Source of the DNA: Sphingomonadaceae bacterium
GTDB taxonomy: Bacteria > Pseudomonadota > Alphaproteobacteria > Sphingomonadales > Sphingomonadaceae
Assembly (NCBI GenBank): GCA_024236155.1
Contig: JACKLA010000001.1
Location: 744,001 to 808,000 of the forward strand
Reading direction: 5' to 3'
DNA: 64,000 bases
This document shows, piece after piece, positions 52,552 through 60,857 of this stretch (the first letter of the stretch is position 1; each line of letters starts with the position of its first letter). The notes under the pieces are model-generated. The model worked only from the letters and a program-made list of their open reading frames with translations. It made no database searches and was not told the DNA's origin. Position numbers and translations under genes: made by a program.

Positions 52552-53892
52552 ATGAGCAAGAACACCCCTCAGGCCATTCGCGGCACACAGGACATTTTCG
52601 GCCCCGATGCGGAAGCCTTCGCTTTCGTCGTCGAGACTTTCGAGCGCGTGCGCCGCCTCTATCGCTTTCGCCGCGTCGAAATGCCGGTGTTCGAGAAGAC
52701 CGAAGTCTTCGCCCGGTCGATCGGCGAGACGACCGATATCGTCTCGAAGGAAATGTACAGTTTCGAGGATCGCGGCGGCGAATCGCTGACCCTGCGGCCC
52801 GAATTCACCGCCGGGATCGCGCGCGCCTATCTCACCAATGGCTGGCAGCAGCACGCGCCGGTCAAGCTGGCGACCCATGGCCCGCTGTTCCGTTACGAGC
52901 GTCCGCAAAAGGGCCGCTATCGCCAGTTCCACCAGATCGATGCGGAGATTATCGGCGCGGCGGAACCGCAGGCCGATGTCGAACTGCTGGCCATGGCCGA
53001 CCAGGTGATCCGCGAGCTGGGGATCACAGGCGTGACGCTGCACCTCAACACGCTGGGTGATGCCGATAGCCGCGAGGCATGGCGCGCCGCACTGGTCGAG
53101 CACTTCCGCGCAGTGAAGGGCGAACTGAGCGAAGAATCGCAGGAACGGCTCGAAAAGAACCCGCTGCGCATCCTCGACAGCAAGGACCGCCGCGACCGGC
53201 AATTCGTCGCCGATGCACCCGTGATCGACCAGTTCCTTTCAGATGAGGCGCGCAGCTTTTTCGATGCGGTGACCAGCGGGCTGGATGCCGCTGGCGTGAA
53301 GTGGAAACGCGCCGAAAGCCTCGTGCGCGGGCTCGACTATTACCGCCACACCGCCTTCGAATTCATCCCCGACGAGGGCAGCGAGGCAGCCGGCAAGCTC
53401 GGCAGCCAGAGCACGATCCTTGGCGGCGGGCGCTACGACGGGCTGATGGAGAGCCTCGGCGGCGCACCGACGCCTGCGGTCGGCTGGGCTGCGGGGATCG
53501 AGCGGTTGGCGATGTTGGTGGGGGCAAGCGACACAGTATTGAGCGACAGACTTACTTATGTGGTAACGACGGAGCATGAAGGTTTGGAGCCCATCGCATG
53601 GCGCCTTGCCTCTTTGCTGAGGCAGGCCGGCTCTGCCACAGACGTGATTTTGACCGGCTCTGTGAAGAAGCGATTTAAGAAGGCCAATTCACTTGAAGCT
53701 GACGCGATATTGGTTGTGCGACCAGATAGCGATAAGCAGAGCGCTGATGCACTAATCGATTTTAAGGTTAGCGACGAAGAGCAGCGTGTTGATTTGGAAA
53801 TGGAATTTGAGGACATCGCCTCAAGATTCTCCGAGGTTGAATTTGCCGAAGAATACCATGGGTTCGATGCAAAGCTGACATTTCTCCAGTGA
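52552..53892 (+). CDS. hisS: Histidyl-tRNA synthetase with compositionally foreign C-terminus
   Basis: 446-residue class II synthetase. Motif 1 IRGTQDIFG region, motif 2 FRYERPQKGRYRQFHQ, HisA box RGLDYYRHTAFEF and motif 3 AAGIERLAML are all present in GC-rich DNA. From about 53515 to the stop the anticodon-binding domain is coded in AT-richer DNA (hand counts: line 53401 72% GC, lines 53761 and 53821 45%). It carries a tail rich in Glu/Phe (about the last 30 residues) that typical HisRS lacks. The frame is intact. Confidence 0.93.
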   Translation: MSKNTPQAIRGTQDIFGPDAEAFAFVVETFERVRRLYRFRRVEMPVFEKTEVFARSIGETTDIVSKEMYSFEDRGGESLTLRPEFTAGIARAYLTNGWQQHAPVKLATHGPLFRYERPQKGRYRQFHQIDAEIIGAAEPQADVELLAMADQVIRELGITGVTLHLNTLGDADSREAWRAALVEHFRAVKGELSEESQERLEKNPLRILDSKDRRDRQFVADAPVIDQFLSDEARSFFDAVTSGLDAAGVKWKRAESLVRGLDYYRHTAFEFIPDEGSEAAGKLGSQSTILGGGRYDGLMESLGGAPTPAVGWAAGIERLAMLVGASDTVLSDRLTYVVTTEHEGLEPIAWRLASLLRQAGSATDVILTGSVKKRFKKANSLEADAILVVRPDSDKQSADALIDFKVSDEEQRVDLEMEFEDIASRFSEVEFAEEYHGFDAKLTFLQ

Positions 53893-54956
53893 CCATCCCC
53901 GCCGAACGCCTGTCCCAGATTGCCAACCGCTTCGCCGAGCTCGAGGCGCGGATGGCGTCTGGCCAGCTGGAAGGCGATGCCTTCGTGCAGGCGAGCCGCG
54001 ATTATGCCGAGCTGGAGCCGGTGGCGAAGGTTGCAGCAGAGGTGCAGGCCATGCGCGGCGAGATTGGCGAACTGGAGGAGATGCTCGCCGACCCGGAAAT
54101 GCGCGGTATGGCGGAAGAAGAACTCGCCGCGATTCGCCAACGCTTGCCCGAGGCAGAACGCCAGCTCGCCATTGCCATGCTCCCGCGCGACAGCGCCGAT
54201 GCCAAGCCCGCGATGTTGGAAATCCGCGCCGGGACGGGCGGCGACGAGGCAGGGCTGTTCGCCGGCGATCTCTACCGCATGTATGAGAAATTCGCTGCCG
54301 AGCAGGGCTGGCGTGTCGAGCCGGTCAGCATGAATGCGAGCGAAGTCGGCGGGTTCAAGGAAATCGTCGCCAATGTCACGGGCGCAGGCGTGTTCGCCAA
54401 GCTCAAGTTCGAAAGCGGGGTCCACCGGGTGCAGCGCGTGCCCGTGACCGAGAGCGGCGGGCGCATCCATACCAGCGCGGCGACGGTGGCGGTGCTGCCG
54501 GAACCGGACGAAGTCGATGTGCGGATCGAGGAGAAGGACCTCAAGATCGACGTCTATCGCGCCAGCGGGGCGGGCGGCCAGCACGTCAACACCACCGACA
54601 GCGCGGTGCGCATCACCCATTTGCCGACCGGGACGGTCGTCACCTGCCAGGACGGGCGCAGCCAGCACAAGAACAAGGACAAGGCGATGCAGGTCCTGCG
54701 CGCCCGCCTGTTCGAGCAGCAGCGCGACGAGGCGCAGGGCGCAGAGGCAGAGGCGCGCAAGGCGATGGTCGGCAGCGGCGACCGTTCCGAACGCATCCGT
54801 ACCTATAATTTCCCGCAGGGCCGCGTGACCGATCACCGGATCGGGCTGACGCTGCACAAGCTGGAAGAAGTGCTCGCGGGGCCGGGTCTTGGCGAACTGG
54901 TCGACGCACTGATCGCCGAGGATGAGGCCAAGCGATTGGCGGCGATGGAGGAATAG
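53889..54956 (+). CDS. prfA: Peptide chain release factor 1
   Basis: 355 residues. GGQ loop SGAGGQHVNTTDSAV near 232 and the RF1 codon-recognition region EIRAGTGGDEAGLFAGDLYRMY upstream. Recognises UAA and UAG. The GTG start overlaps the hisS stop (GTGA). Followed by prmC, which methylates the GGQ glutamine. Confidence 0.96.
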   Translation: MTIPAERLSQIANRFAELEARMASGQLEGDAFVQASRDYAELEPVAKVAAEVQAMRGEIGELEEMLADPEMRGMAEEELAAIRQRLPEAERQLAIAMLPRDSADAKPAMLEIRAGTGGDEAGLFAGDLYRMYEKFAAEQGWRVEPVSMNASEVGGFKEIVANVTGAGVFAKLKFESGVHRVQRVPVTESGGRIHTSAATVAVLPEPDEVDVRIEEKDLKIDVYRASGAGGQHVNTTDSAVRITHLPTGTVVTCQDGRSQHKNKDKAMQVLRARLFEQQRDEAQGAEAEARKAMVGSGDRSERIRTYNFPQGRVTDHRIGLTLHKLEEVLAGPGLGELVDALIAEDEAKRLAAMEE

Positions 54957-54965
54957 GTTCCAATG

Positions 54966-55058
54966 CCCGTTCGTGCTGAGCTTGTCGAAGCACCGCCTTT
55001 CTTTTTGGCGCGGGTGTCAAAGTGAAGTGCGGCCCTTCGACAAGCTCAGGGCGAACGG
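54966..55058. repeat. REP-like palindromic element, copy D
   Basis: Left arm CCCGTTCGTGCTGAGCTTGTCG and its inverse on the right (55033-55058), with a longer spacer of about 40 bases than the other copies. It lies between prfA and prmC and ends 8 bases before the prmC start. Its end GAACGGAG supplies the ribosome-binding site. Confidence 0.85.
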
Positions 55059-55066
55059 AGAATGCC

Positions 55067-55888
55067 TTGACTGTTTCGCAAGCCATCCGCGAGGCGACCG
55101 AGCGACTGTCCGCAACCTCATCCACCGCGCGGCTCGATGCGGAGTTGCTGATGGCGCATGCGCTGGGCGTATCGCGGTCGGACATGCTGCTGCGTGGTTC
55201 GGATATGGCGGTCCCGCCCGATTTCGACGCGCTGGTCGAACGGCGAATAGCACGCGAGCCGGTTGCCTATATCCTTGGCGAGCAGGAATTCTATGGGCGC
55301 GGTTTTCGCGTCACGAGCGACGTGCTGATCCCGCGTGGCGACAGCGAGACGGTGATCGAGGCGGCGCTCGACCGGATGGGACCGACCGGATCGGTGCTCG
55401 ACCTTGGCACGGGTTCGGGCGCTTTGCTGCTGACCCTGCTGGCGGAAAGGCCCGGCTGGCGCGGTGTGGGGGTGGACCGGTCGCAGGGGGCGCTCGATAT
55501 TGCGGCCGACAATGCGCAGCGGTTCGGGCTTGCCGGGCGCGCACAAATGCGCCTGTCCGACTGGACCCGACGCGAGTGGCGCGATGGCCTCGGCCAGTTC
55601 GACATGGTCATCTCCAATCCGCCCTATGTCGAAAGCGATGCCGAACTGGAGGAGGATGTGCGGGGATACGAGCCGACCGGTGCCCTGTTCGCCGGGAGGG
55701 ACGGGCTGGACGACTATCGCCGCCTCGTACCGCAACTGCGCAGCCTGCTGAAGCCCGAAGGTTTTGCCGTGCTGGAAATCGGCCACCGGCAGGATGCGGC
55801 GGTCAGCGTTCTCGCACTGGAACACGGCTTCACACCGCACCTGCGCCGCGACCTTGCCAATCGCCCCCGTGCACTGATTCTCACATAA
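55067..55888 (+). CDS. prmC: Release factor glutamine methyltransferase
   Basis: 273 residues, SAM-dependent methylation of the GGQ glutamine of RF1/RF2. SAM motif I VLDLGTGSGALLL and the catalytic NPPY (ISNPPYVE) are clear. The start is taken as TTG at 55067 because LTVSQAIREATERL matches the family N-terminus and GGAG lies 7 bases before it. The frame is open upstream into the repeat, and an ATG at 55022 would need repeat-derived residues. Confidence 0.92.
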   Translation: MTVSQAIREATERLSATSSTARLDAELLMAHALGVSRSDMLLRGSDMAVPPDFDALVERRIAREPVAYILGEQEFYGRGFRVTSDVLIPRGDSETVIEAALDRMGPTGSVLDLGTGSGALLLTLLAERPGWRGVGVDRSQGALDIAADNAQRFGLAGRAQMRLSDWTRREWRDGLGQFDMVISNPPYVESDAELEEDVRGYEPTGALFAGRDGLDDYRRLVPQLRSLLKPEGFAVLEIGHRQDAAVSVLALEHGFTPHLRRDLANRPRALILT

Positions 55889-56142
55889 ACACTTGGCAAA
55901 TGCGCGCGCAGGCTCTAACTCTGCGTCAAGGCCAGCGGTTTGTGGCGCGCCGGATTTCCCGAAAGCGTTGTTTCCCGCCCCGGCCTTAGCTCCAACATTT
56001 GCAAATACGTCCGGGCCGCAGGGTTCGCGATACGGTTAGGCAGATGGGGCACCATGACCGGCGATGCAGCCGGCATGGCGAGGGGTCATGTGACCGGCGC
56101 GCAGCGAAGAAGCGCCAGGTCCCGGATAAGGAAGAGTATTCC

Positions 56143-56817
56143 TTGAATAACAATCGCAATAACAACAACCGCCGCGGTCGTGGTCGCAACAACAATCGCA
56201 ACCAGGGTGGCGGCAACCAGGCAAACCGGATCGACAGCAGGGCGCGCGGCAATGCCCCGCAGCTGCTCGACAAGTACAAGAAGCTTGCACAGGACGCCCA
56301 GCATAATGGCGACCGCGTGCAGGCCGAATACTATCTCCAGTTCGCCGATCACTATTTCCGCGTCATTGCCGACAACAAGGCCCGGCAGGACGAACAGCGC
56401 GCCAAGCGCCAGGAAGAGCGCGGCCAGTCCGATGACGATGCCGACGATGATCAGGACGAGGGTGACAATCGCCGCAGCGACAACCGGCGCGGCGATAACC
56501 GCCGTTCGCGCAGCCGTCGCGACGATCAGGACTTCGAGCCCCGGCGCGGCCGTGAGGGCGACGAGGCGGATGAGGACGACAATCCCTTCTCGCACCGCAG
56601 CGATGCCGACGATTCCGAGGATGAAGGTCGTCGCAAGCCCAAGGCACGCAAGCCGCGGGCCGCGAAGAAATCCGACGATGCGGAGATCGACGCATCGGTC
56701 CTGCCACCTTCTTTCAGCACCGATTCCGATGAGGAAGAGGTACGGCCTAAGCGCAAGCTCGCGCCGCGTCGCCGCAAGGCGAGCGACGATAGCGAACCTG
56801 CCGAAGCGGTCGGCTGA
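56143..56817 (+). CDS. DUF4167 protein
   Basis: 224 residues. An Asn/Arg-rich N-terminus (NNNRNNNNRRGRGRN) leads to the conserved DUF4167 helical segment RARGNAPQLLDKYKKLAQDAQHNGDRVQAEYYLQFADHYFRV type (about 34-75). The rest is low-complexity with Asp/Arg-rich stretches. It may bind RNA (inference from composition). The start is TTG with AAGGAAG 11 bases upstream. Common place after prmC in alphaproteobacteria. Confidence 0.8.
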   Translation: MNNNRNNNNRRGRGRNNNRNQGGGNQANRIDSRARGNAPQLLDKYKKLAQDAQHNGDRVQAEYYLQFADHYFRVIADNKARQDEQRAKRQEERGQSDDDADDDQDEGDNRRSDNRRGDNRRSRSRRDDQDFEPRRGREGDEADEDDNPFSHRSDADDSEDEGRRKPKARKPRAAKKSDDAEIDASVLPPSFSTDSDEEEVRPKRKLAPRRRKASDDSEPAEAVG

Positions 56818-56861
56818 ACGCTTTTCCTTGACCGTCCGCCAAGCCGCCGCAACAGCGCACC

Positions 56862-58454
56862 ATGATGGACGGGCTTGAGAAGTTTGCCGAACGGATAGCA
56901 TGCTGGCCTCGGCTGGCCGCGCTGGCGTTCGGCCTGCTGGCGGCGCTGGGTTTCCCGCCCATCCACGCATGGCCGCTTGGCCTGATTGGCACCGCCGGCC
57001 TGGTGTGGCTGGTGTCACGGGCCGCGTCGCGCAGGCGCGCTTTCGCGCTGGGATGGCTGTTCGGGGTGGCGCATTTCACCCTTGCCAACAACTGGATTGC
57101 AACGGCCTTTACCTATCAGGCGGAAATGCCCGCTGCACTGGGCTGGGTAGCGGTTCCGCTGCTGTCGCTCTACCTCGCGATCTATCCGGCATTGGCAGCA
57201 CTTGGTGCGCATATGCTGGCCCGGAAATCGGGATTTGGCCTGTTCGGCGTGGCATTTGCCGGATGCTGGATCATTGCCGAGTGGCTGCGTAGCTGGGTCT
57301 TCACGGGTTATGCATGGGACCCGCTGGGCTTGATGTTGCTCGGCCCGTGGGATCGCCCCGGAATAGCTGCCGCGCTTCCCTGGCTCGGGACATATGCGCT
57401 CTCCGGGCTTGCGGTGCTGATCGCAGTTGCATTCGGCGCGCTCCTCGCGCGGCGCAAGGCGCTTGGCTCGGGGATACTTGTGGCCCTGCTGTGTGCAGGG
57501 ATGTACTTCCCCGCGCCGAAGGAAGCGGAGGGGACACTTGCCTTCACCCTCGTCCAGCCCGATTTGCGGCAGGAGGAGCTCAACGATGCGGGCAAGTTCG
57601 AAGAGCAATTCGCCCGCATCGCCAAACTCACGGTCAACCGTAATGTCGGCGGCAAACGCCTGGTCCTGTGGCCCGAATCGGCCGTGCCGGATTACCTGCA
57701 GGACGGCTATCCGCAGCGTTATTATGACCAGCTTACCGCGCGCGGTGACCCGCTGTTCGCGCGCCGCAGGATCGGGCAGGTCATCGGGCCGGGCAGCCTG
57801 TTGATGACCGGGGCGGTCGATCTCGAAATCGGTGAGGTCGATGGCTATCGCAAGGCACTGGGCGCGCGCAATTCGGTGACTGTACTCGATAGCGAGGGAC
57901 GCTTTGTCGGCGATGGATACGACAAGGCGCATCTTGTCCCCTATGGCGAATATCTTGCGCTACGCTGGTTGCTCGAACCGCTCGGTGCATCACGCCTCGT
58001 CGCCGGTTCGATCGACTTCTGGCCAGGCCCGGGTCCACGCACGCTCGACCTTGGCGATTATGGCAAGGCCGGCGTGCAGATCTGCTACGAAATCGTGTTT
58101 TCCGGGCAGGTGGCGGATCGCGCAAACCGCCCCGATTATATCTTCAACCCGTCGAATGATGGTTGGTTCGGTAGCTTCGGCCCGCCGCAGCACCTGGCTC
58201 AGGCGCGCTTGCGGGCGATCGAGGAAGGGTTGCCGGTCCTGCGCGCAACCACCACCGGGATCAGCGCGGTGATCGACGCGCGCGGCGTGGTGCGCCGCCA
58301 TATCGGGATGCATCGTGCGGATCGGATCGATGGCTTCGTCCCTCCCGCCGCCTCGCCGACCCTGTTCAGCCACCTGGGCAATGGGTTGCCACTGGGCTGG
58401 GCTTTTGTGCTGATTGCCGCATCGGCGGTTGCCACACGCAGGAGAGCCAGCTAG
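56862..58454 (+). CDS. lnt: Apolipoprotein N-acyltransferase
   Basis: 530-residue inner-membrane enzyme adding the third acyl chain to lipoproteins. N-terminal membrane domain with about six to eight helices (about 15-220), then a nitrilase-type domain. The catalytic Glu is in LWPESAVP, the Lys in DKAHLVPYGEY and the Cys in GVQICYEI. Several lipoprotein substrates are visible in this window. Followed after 40 bases by metK. Confidence 0.95.
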   Translation: MMDGLEKFAERIACWPRLAALAFGLLAALGFPPIHAWPLGLIGTAGLVWLVSRAASRRRAFALGWLFGVAHFTLANNWIATAFTYQAEMPAALGWVAVPLLSLYLAIYPALAALGAHMLARKSGFGLFGVAFAGCWIIAEWLRSWVFTGYAWDPLGLMLLGPWDRPGIAAALPWLGTYALSGLAVLIAVAFGALLARRKALGSGILVALLCAGMYFPAPKEAEGTLAFTLVQPDLRQEELNDAGKFEEQFARIAKLTVNRNVGGKRLVLWPESAVPDYLQDGYPQRYYDQLTARGDPLFARRRIGQVIGPGSLLMTGAVDLEIGEVDGYRKALGARNSVTVLDSEGRFVGDGYDKAHLVPYGEYLALRWLLEPLGASRLVAGSIDFWPGPGPRTLDLGDYGKAGVQICYEIVFSGQVADRANRPDYIFNPSNDGWFGSFGPPQHLAQARLRAIEEGLPVLRATTTGISAVIDARGVVRRHIGMHRADRIDGFVPPAASPTLFSHLGNGLPLGWAFVLIAASAVATRRRAS

Positions 58455-58468
58455 ACCGCGCGCCAGAC

Positions 58469-58494
58469 ATAAAGCTTCCTTTATATGGGGTCCC
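58469..58494 (+). promoter_or_regulatory. Hairpin leader of metK
   Basis: ATAAAG and CTTTAT pair around CTTC in the 40-base lnt-metK gap, next to GGGG and the metK ATG. It contains GCTTCCT, a string also seen in SAM/SAH riboswitches of metK leaders, but the downstream pseudoknot partner is not visible, so the resemblance may be chance. Confidence 0.3.
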
Positions 58495-59706
58495 ATGCGC
58501 AGCAGTTTCCTGTTCACTTCGGAGAGCGTTTCCGAAGGCCACCCGGACAAGGTGTCCGACCAGATTTCCGACGCTATCGTCGACCTGTTCCTGTCGAAAG
58601 ACCCTGAGGCGCGCGTCGCGTGCGAGACGCTGACCACGACCCAGCGTGTGGTTCTTGCAGGCGAGATTCGCGGCAAGGGTATCATGGATACCGATGGAAA
58701 CTGGGCGCCGGGTGTCGAGCAGGAAATCGAGGACGCGGTTCGCGGCGTTGTACGAGACATCGGGTACGAGCAGGATGGCTTCCATTGGGAAACGCTGACC
58801 TTCGAAAACCACCTGCACGGCCAGAGCGCGCATATCGCGCAGGGCGTCGATGCGAGCGGCAACAAGGATGAGGGCGCGGGCGATCAGGGCATCATGTTCG
58901 GCTTTGCCTGCGACGAGACGCCCGACCTGATGCCTGCGCCGATCGACTACAGCCACAAGATCCTCGCCCAGCTGGCAGCAGACCGCAAGAATGGCACAGC
59001 GCCCTTCCTCGAACCGGACAGCAAGAGCCAGGTCACGCTGCGTTACGAGAATGGCAAGCCGGTCGCCTGCACCGCAGTCGTCGTCTCGACCCAGCATGCC
59101 AAGGGCTATGACGAGGGCTCGAAGGAAGCCGAACTTCACGCTTATGTGAAGAAGGTCGTGGGCGATATCCTGCCGGCCGGTTTCGTTTCCGGCGCCACCA
59201 AGTGGCACATCAACCCGACTGGCAGCTTCGAAATCGGTGGCCCTGATGGCGACGCAGGTCTGACCGGGCGCAAGATCATCGTCGACACCTATGGCGGCGC
59301 GGCCCCGCATGGCGGCGGCGCCTTCAGCGGCAAGGACCCGACCAAGGTCGATCGCTCGGCCGCCTATATCACCCGTTACCTGGCGAAGAATGTCGTTGCG
59401 GCGGGCCTTGCCACGCGCTGCACGATCCAGTTGAGCTACGCGATCGGCGTGTCGGAGCCGTTGTCGCTCTATGTCGATACGCATGGCACCGGCACGGTCG
59501 ATGATGCCAGGCTGGAAGAAGCGATTGCGGGAATCGAGAAGCTCGGTGGCCTGACCCCGCGCGCAATCCGCACGCATCTTGGCCTCAACAAGCCGATCTA
59601 CCGCCAGAGCGCAGCCTACGGCCATTTCGGGCGCACTGCGGAGGGTGAAAGCTTCCCGTGGGAACGGACCGACCTGGTCGACGATCTCAAGACTGCTATC
59701 GGCTGA
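58495..59706 (+). CDS. metK: S-adenosylmethionine synthetase
   Basis: 403 residues. Signature motifs near the N-terminus (FTSESVSEGHPDKVSDQISDA), GAGDQGIMFGFA and GGGAFSGKDPTKVDRSAAY. Makes SAM from methionine and ATP, the donor used by TrmB and PrmC here. The ATG at 58495 gives the family start MRSSFLFTSESV. A terminator-like hairpin follows. Confidence 0.97.
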   Translation: MRSSFLFTSESVSEGHPDKVSDQISDAIVDLFLSKDPEARVACETLTTTQRVVLAGEIRGKGIMDTDGNWAPGVEQEIEDAVRGVVRDIGYEQDGFHWETLTFENHLHGQSAHIAQGVDASGNKDEGAGDQGIMFGFACDETPDLMPAPIDYSHKILAQLAADRKNGTAPFLEPDSKSQVTLRYENGKPVACTAVVVSTQHAKGYDEGSKEAELHAYVKKVVGDILPAGFVSGATKWHINPTGSFEIGGPDGDAGLTGRKIIVDTYGGAAPHGGGAFSGKDPTKVDRSAAYITRYLAKNVVAAGLATRCTIQLSYAIGVSEPLSLYVDTHGTGTVDDARLEEAIAGIEKLGGLTPRAIRTHLGLNKPIYRQSAAYGHFGRTAEGESFPWERTDLVDDLKTAIG

Positions 59707-59717
59707 TTATTGCCAGC

Positions 59718-59750
59718 CACCGGCCGGACCCGATCAAGGTCCGACCGGTG
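59718..59750 (+). terminator. Hairpin after metK
   Basis: CACCGG-CC-GGACC and GGTCC-GA-CCGGTG pair around a 7-base loop, 12 bases after the metK stop, with no T tract. Probably a terminator shared with the convergent gene. Confidence 0.55.
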
Positions 59751-59761
59751 CCGCCGACAAA

Positions 59762-60160
59762 TCAGCCTGCCGGTTCAGCCGGACGCGCCTGCGCGGCCCA
59801 TTGTTCTTCGCGGAACCAGGCGCCGACCTTGCGGCCGAACTTGGCGATGGCGTTCATATTGAAGAAGTGCATCGCGCCCAGCACGATCACGGCCAGCCCG
59901 ACCTTGCTCGAGAGGAAGCGGATCGCACCGGGCAGGGTATCCGGCGGCGTGCCGTATTGCAGTGCCAGCAGGATGAAGCCGAGATTGACGAGATAGAATC
60001 CGACCACGAGCAGGTGGTTCGTCGAGCGGGCCAGCACTTCATCGTGGCCGAAACAATCGGTCAGGAATACGGCACCGTTCTTCGAGAGCGTTCTTGCGAC
60101 CCAGATCGTCAAGCCGATGCTGATTGCCAGATAGGCAGCGTAAATTGCAGTAGCGAACAT
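59762..60160 (-). CDS. Small membrane protein under a GbsR-type regulator
   Basis: 132 residues with three hydrophobic segments (about 3-20, 48-68, 85-105) and a short cytoplasmic tail. A Cys-His pair (FLTDCFGHDEVLARSTNHL) lies between the first two. Not recognised. It lies just downstream of the regulator at 60247 in the same direction. Its start is 15 bases from a perfect palindrome (60176-60195) that recurs upstream of the regulator. Confidence 0.65.
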   Translation of the reverse strand: MFATAIYAAYLAISIGLTIWVARTLSKNGAVFLTDCFGHDEVLARSTNHLLVVGFYLVNLGFILLALQYGTPPDTLPGAIRFLSSKVGLAVIVLGAMHFFNMNAIAKFGRKVGAWFREEQWAAQARPAEPAG

Positions 60161-60175
60161 TGGATATCTCCTGTA

Positions 60176-60195
60176 ATTTCTGTAAAAACAGAAAT
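60176..60195. promoter_or_regulatory. Operator copy 1, before the small membrane gene
   Basis: ATTTCTGT-AAAA-ACAGAAAT, a perfect 8-bp inverted repeat, followed by ACGT. Identical arms at 60799. Confidence 0.75.
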
Positions 60196-60246
60196 ACGTT
60201 GATGCAGTGCTGGTGAAGGTGTCGTGTCTCCTTTCTTTTTACCGGA

Positions 60247-60789
60247 TCAGGCCTTGTTCTTGCCGGGGATGAAGCGGGCGACCTTGCTGCCGAGCTTCAT
60301 CAGCGTGACCAGGGTGGATTTGGGCAGGGCGCGCACATCGTCATACCAGTGGCCGAGTGTGCCGATAAATTCGTGCATCCGCCCGATGCGCTCGGCGACA
60401 TGGGCGGGCACGTCCCGGCGGCCGTCCATTTCCGCGCTGAGCTTCTGCAAGGCCTCGATGGTTGGGTCGATCTCTCGCCGCTTGCGCTCGGAAACGATGC
60501 GGGTGAGCATCTCCCACAAATCGGTTTCGGCCACGAAATGGTCACGCCGGTCGCCCTCGATGTGAGTCCGGCGGACGATGCCATAGCCCTGCAGTTCCTT
60601 CACCCCGTTGGAGACATTCGACCGCGCAAGGCCAAGCGTCTCGCAGATTTCTTCCGCATGGAGCGGTCGATCGGACAGGTATAGCAGCGCGTGGATCTGC
60701 GCGACCGAGCGGTTGACGCCCCAATGCGTGCCCATTTCCCCCCAGTGGAGGATGAAGGAACGGGCCTCGGGAATGTCGAAAACGCTCAT
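60247..60789 (-). CDS. GbsR/MarR-family transcriptional regulator
   Basis: 180 residues. Winged HTH about 25-95 (LYLSDRPLHAEEICETLGLARSNVSNGVKEL, then the wing GIVRRTHIEGDRRDHFVAE) and a C-terminal helical dimer region. GbsR-type regulators answer small ligands such as choline; the ligand here is unknown. A perfect palindrome lies 10 bases before its start, and the same one lies before the next gene, so it probably controls itself and its partner. Confidence 0.85.
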   Translation of the reverse strand: MSVFDIPEARSFILHWGEMGTHWGVNRSVAQIHALLYLSDRPLHAEEICETLGLARSNVSNGVKELQGYGIVRRTHIEGDRRDHFVAETDLWEMLTRIVSERKRREIDPTIEALQKLSAEMDGRRDVPAHVAERIGRMHEFIGTLGHWYDDVRALPKSTLVTLMKLGSKVARFIPGKNKA

Positions 60790-60798
60790 GTGTCACCA

Positions 60799-60818
60799 AT
60801 TTCTGTTAAAACAGAAAT
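60799..60818. promoter_or_regulatory. Operator copy 2, before the GbsR-type regulator
   Basis: ATTTCTGT-TAAA-ACAGAAAT, the same arms as copy 1, also followed by ACGT. Confidence 0.75.
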
Positions 60819-60857
60819 ACGTGATCCGGACGTCAAGTCAATCGAAAAGGCGCTCGA

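Noticed and set aside
52552..53892. Frameshift or assembly join inside hisS
   Set aside because: The frame is continuous, the C-terminus still resembles an anticodon-binding domain and the stop overlaps the prfA start normally, so a true domain difference is more likely.
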